This document shows, piece after piece, positions 62,200 to 64,000 of a stretch of DNA of 64,000 nucleotides. The position numbers and the translations under genes are program-made. Source of the DNA: Candidatus Scalindua sediminis (lineage in GTDB: Bacteria > Planctomycetota > Brocadiia > Brocadiales > Scalinduaceae); the NCBI GenBank assembly GCA_008636105.1, contig VSDH01000014.1, positions 1-64,000 of the forward strand, in the 5' to 3' direction. How positions within the stretch are numbered: the stretch's first letter is position 1; the number at the start of each line of letters is the position of its first letter. The notes beneath the pieces are model-generated. The model saw only the letters and a program-made list of their open reading frames with translations. It was not told the origin of the DNA and ran no database searches.

Positions 62200-63804
62200 T
62201 TATTTCGCTTTCTGTGCAACCCGTGTTTCCCTAATTACCGTAACCGTCACTTCCCCCGGATATTCAAGTTCTTCTTCTATTTCCTTGGCAATATCATAAC
62301 AGATCTTGCTTGCTAATTTGTCGTTAACTTTATCTGGATGAACTATGACCCTTACTTCCCTACCAGCCTGGATTGCGTAAGCACTTTCAACGCCCCCAAA
62401 TGATGTCGCTATACCTTCTAGCCTCTCTAGCCGTTTCACATATTTCTCAAGAGTTTCTCGCCTGGCTCCGGGTCTGCTAGCCGATATTGCATCTGCAGCA
62501 TTTATTAAAACGGCATATACCGACTCCGACGGAACCTCTTCATGATGTGCAGCAATTGCATTCACAACCACACGCTTTTCTTCATGTCTTTTTGCAATAT
62601 CCGCCCCGACAATAGCGTGAGTACCTTCAATATCACAACCGACAGCCTTTCCGATATCATGCAAAAGACCACATCTTTTGGCCAATTGTGTGTTAAGGTT
62701 TAATTCACCAGCCAAGATGCCTGCAAGGTTAGATACTTCTATAGAATGTTGAAGTTGATTCTGACCGTAACTGGTACGATACCTTAATCGCCCTATTAAT
62801 CTAATGATTTCTGGATGTAAATCATGTATTCCCAATTCAAAACTCGTTTGTTTCCCTGTCTCTTGAATAACCTGTTCAATATCTTTTTCCATTTCCTGAA
62901 CTATTTCCTCTATACGTGCAGGATGGATTCGTCCATCAAGGATCAACTTTTTCATCGCCATCCTGGCAACCTCCCTACGCACACTATCAAAACCAGAAAG
63001 CACGATGATACCCGGAGTATCATCAACTATCACGTCTATTCCGGTAGCCTTTTCGAAGGCGCGGATATTGCGGCCTTCTCGCCCTATAATTCGCCCTTTC
63101 ATTTCGTCGCTTGGCAATTCAATTGTACTTACAACATTCTCAACCGTGTTATTTGCTGCACACCGCTGTATCGCTGTACAAATTAAAGAAACAGCATTCC
63201 TTTCAGCGGTTTCTTTAGCCTTTTGAGTACTTTTTTCTATCGCATTAGCACATTCTATCTCAAGTTCTTTCTCTAAGCGACTCAATAGAAGTTTCTCAGC
63301 ATTTTCCCTGGACAAGCCTGAAATTCTGTGAAGTGTATTTTTTTCTTCCTGAAGCAAATCATCAAACTCCTCCTTCTTCTTCCCAAGTTCTCTTTCTTTA
63401 TTTGATAGATTCGTGGCCATATTTTCAATATACTTCTCCTTTTTTGTCAGGATATCCATCTTTCTCTCCAGATTGTCTTCCCTTTTACTCAAACGCCGTT
63501 CCAGATGACGCAGCTCTTGTCTTGTTTCTTGTGTTACTCTTTCGTAATCCTCTCTTCTTTTATATATTTCCTCTCTAGCCGTAATATCAGCATTCTTTAC
63601 TATCTGTTCTGCCTTTGTTCTTGCGTCTCTAATTATGTTCCTGGAAGTTCTTTCTCTGCCAACTTGTCGTAATTTAATAAATAATAAACATATTAAGAAA
63701 CCAAATATTATGCAAACTGGTAGTATAGGGACTAATATCGGGAATGGATTTGAAAAGATTTCACTAAAAGGGATAGCTAAAAGAAACATATGATTTATCA
63801 CCAC
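62200..63804 (-). CDS. rny: Rny, ribonuclease Y
   Basis: RNase Y is a membrane-anchored endoribonuclease that initiates mRNA decay. The 534-residue protein has an N-terminal membrane helix (ILVPILPVCIIFGFLICLLFI), a long coiled coil (residues about 45-205), a KH domain with GRIIGREGRNIRAFEKATGIDVIVDD and an HD domain with LLHDIGKAVGCDIEGTHAIVGA. The C-terminal VIRETRVAQKAK is standard. ATG 63804 or ATG 63789 could be the start, since both precede the hydrophobic segment. Confidence 0.96.
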   Translation of the reverse strand: MVINHMFLLAIPFSEIFSNPFPILVPILPVCIIFGFLICLLFIKLRQVGRERTSRNIIRDARTKAEQIVKNADITAREEIYKRREDYERVTQETRQELRHLERRLSKREDNLERKMDILTKKEKYIENMATNLSNKERELGKKKEEFDDLLQEEKNTLHRISGLSRENAEKLLLSRLEKELEIECANAIEKSTQKAKETAERNAVSLICTAIQRCAANNTVENVVSTIELPSDEMKGRIIGREGRNIRAFEKATGIDVIVDDTPGIIVLSGFDSVRREVARMAMKKLILDGRIHPARIEEIVQEMEKDIEQVIQETGKQTSFELGIHDLHPEIIRLIGRLRYRTSYGQNQLQHSIEVSNLAGILAGELNLNTQLAKRCGLLHDIGKAVGCDIEGTHAIVGADIAKRHEEKRVVVNAIAAHHEEVPSESVYAVLINAADAISASRPGARRETLEKYVKRLERLEGIATSFGGVESAYAIQAGREVRVIVHPDKVNDKLASKICYDIAKEIEEELEYPGEVTVTVIRETRVAQKAK

Positions 63805-64000
63805 TATTCTTCCTATGTATTAAATTTTAATAAGACTATTAAAAGAAATAATTTAGATCTTCGGGTAATGAGAAGAAAAAGAATTGAGGTATGGAGGGAT
63901 ACTCTAAAGCAGTATTTAAGCGTAAAATACTTTTATCTAGACCTGAACGGATTCCGACTGGGAATGATCTACAAATTATCTACAGAATAATTCTTGATTA

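Noticed and set aside
63790-63990. 66-codon plus-strand frame at the window end
   Set aside because: It begins inside rny on the opposite strand and has no ribosome site or family match.
1-64000. CRISPR array, prophage or full insertion sequence
   Set aside because: No regularly spaced repeats, phage structural genes or transposase genes were seen. The only mobile candidates are the small inverted-repeat elements.

Overview
The window is AT-rich bacterial chromosome, almost fully coding, with many palindromic repeats between genes and no rRNA or tRNA. The gene content suggests an anaerobe. It has the cobalt-early (anaerobic) cobalamin route, menaquinone made through futalosine, a run of small c-type cytochromes, spore-photolyase-like and queuosine genes, a bacterial dynamin, and a SpoIVB-type S55 peptidase. 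Protein resemblance and the polA/coaE/rho order make me favour an anammox planctomycete (Brocadiales, for example Scalindua-like). This is recollection and inference, not a search result.

Layout. 1-15.7 kb: a promoter, a cobalamin riboswitch and a terminator lead into a cobalt ECF transporter (cbiM, a CbiN-like protein, cbiQ, cbiO), then murA, then cobD, cobQ/cbiP, cbiB, cbiA, cbiX, cbiC, cbiD, cbiE and cbiL. The cobalamin genes are separated by inverted-repeat elements, one of which carries a GIY-YIG nuclease gene. 15.8-20 kb: a DEAD-box helicase, an exported methyltransferase, queE and queC. 20.1-21 kb: a short, very basic protein directly upstream of a TIR/deoxyribosyltransferase-like protein, apparently foreign. 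21-30.3 kb: a LolA-like protein, an MTAP-family phosphorylase, mqnX, serS, ispF, a TPR protein, a dynamin-like GTPase, ridA and mqnE. 30.3-32 kb: three small cytochromes c. 32.4-41.6 kb: proS, DUF4416, ndk, a lipoprotein, rpiB, tsaC, an S55 peptidase and a secreted beta-propeller protein.

41.6-50.8 kb is an accessory island that I read as a defence-type cargo region. It holds a UvrD-like helicase translationally coupled to a DUF2290 protein, a 1617-residue Upf1-like helicase with a C-terminal nuclease and zinc fingers, and a 90-residue orphan. It is bounded on the left by the first 31 codons of a broken DUF488 gene and on the right by a broken ECF sigma factor gene that keeps its promoter.

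50.9-64 kb returns to core genes: an SPL-like radical SAM protein, a 193-bp MITE, a cold-shock gene behind a terminator-like hairpin, a ParB-like protein, aroA, hemC, a structured non-coding region, a stand-alone 5'-3' exonuclease in the usual place of polA, coaE, rho, and convergent rny-mnmG.

How the parts fit: hemC supplies the tetrapyrrole precursor, cbiMNQO-type import supplies cobalt, and the cbi/cob genes build the corrin ring and its nucleotide-loop arm, with the riboswitch giving feedback. CbiT, CbiF, CbiG, CbiH and CbiJ are not in the window. MqnE and MqnX, perhaps with the MTAP-like enzyme, cover early steps of futalosine menaquinone synthesis.
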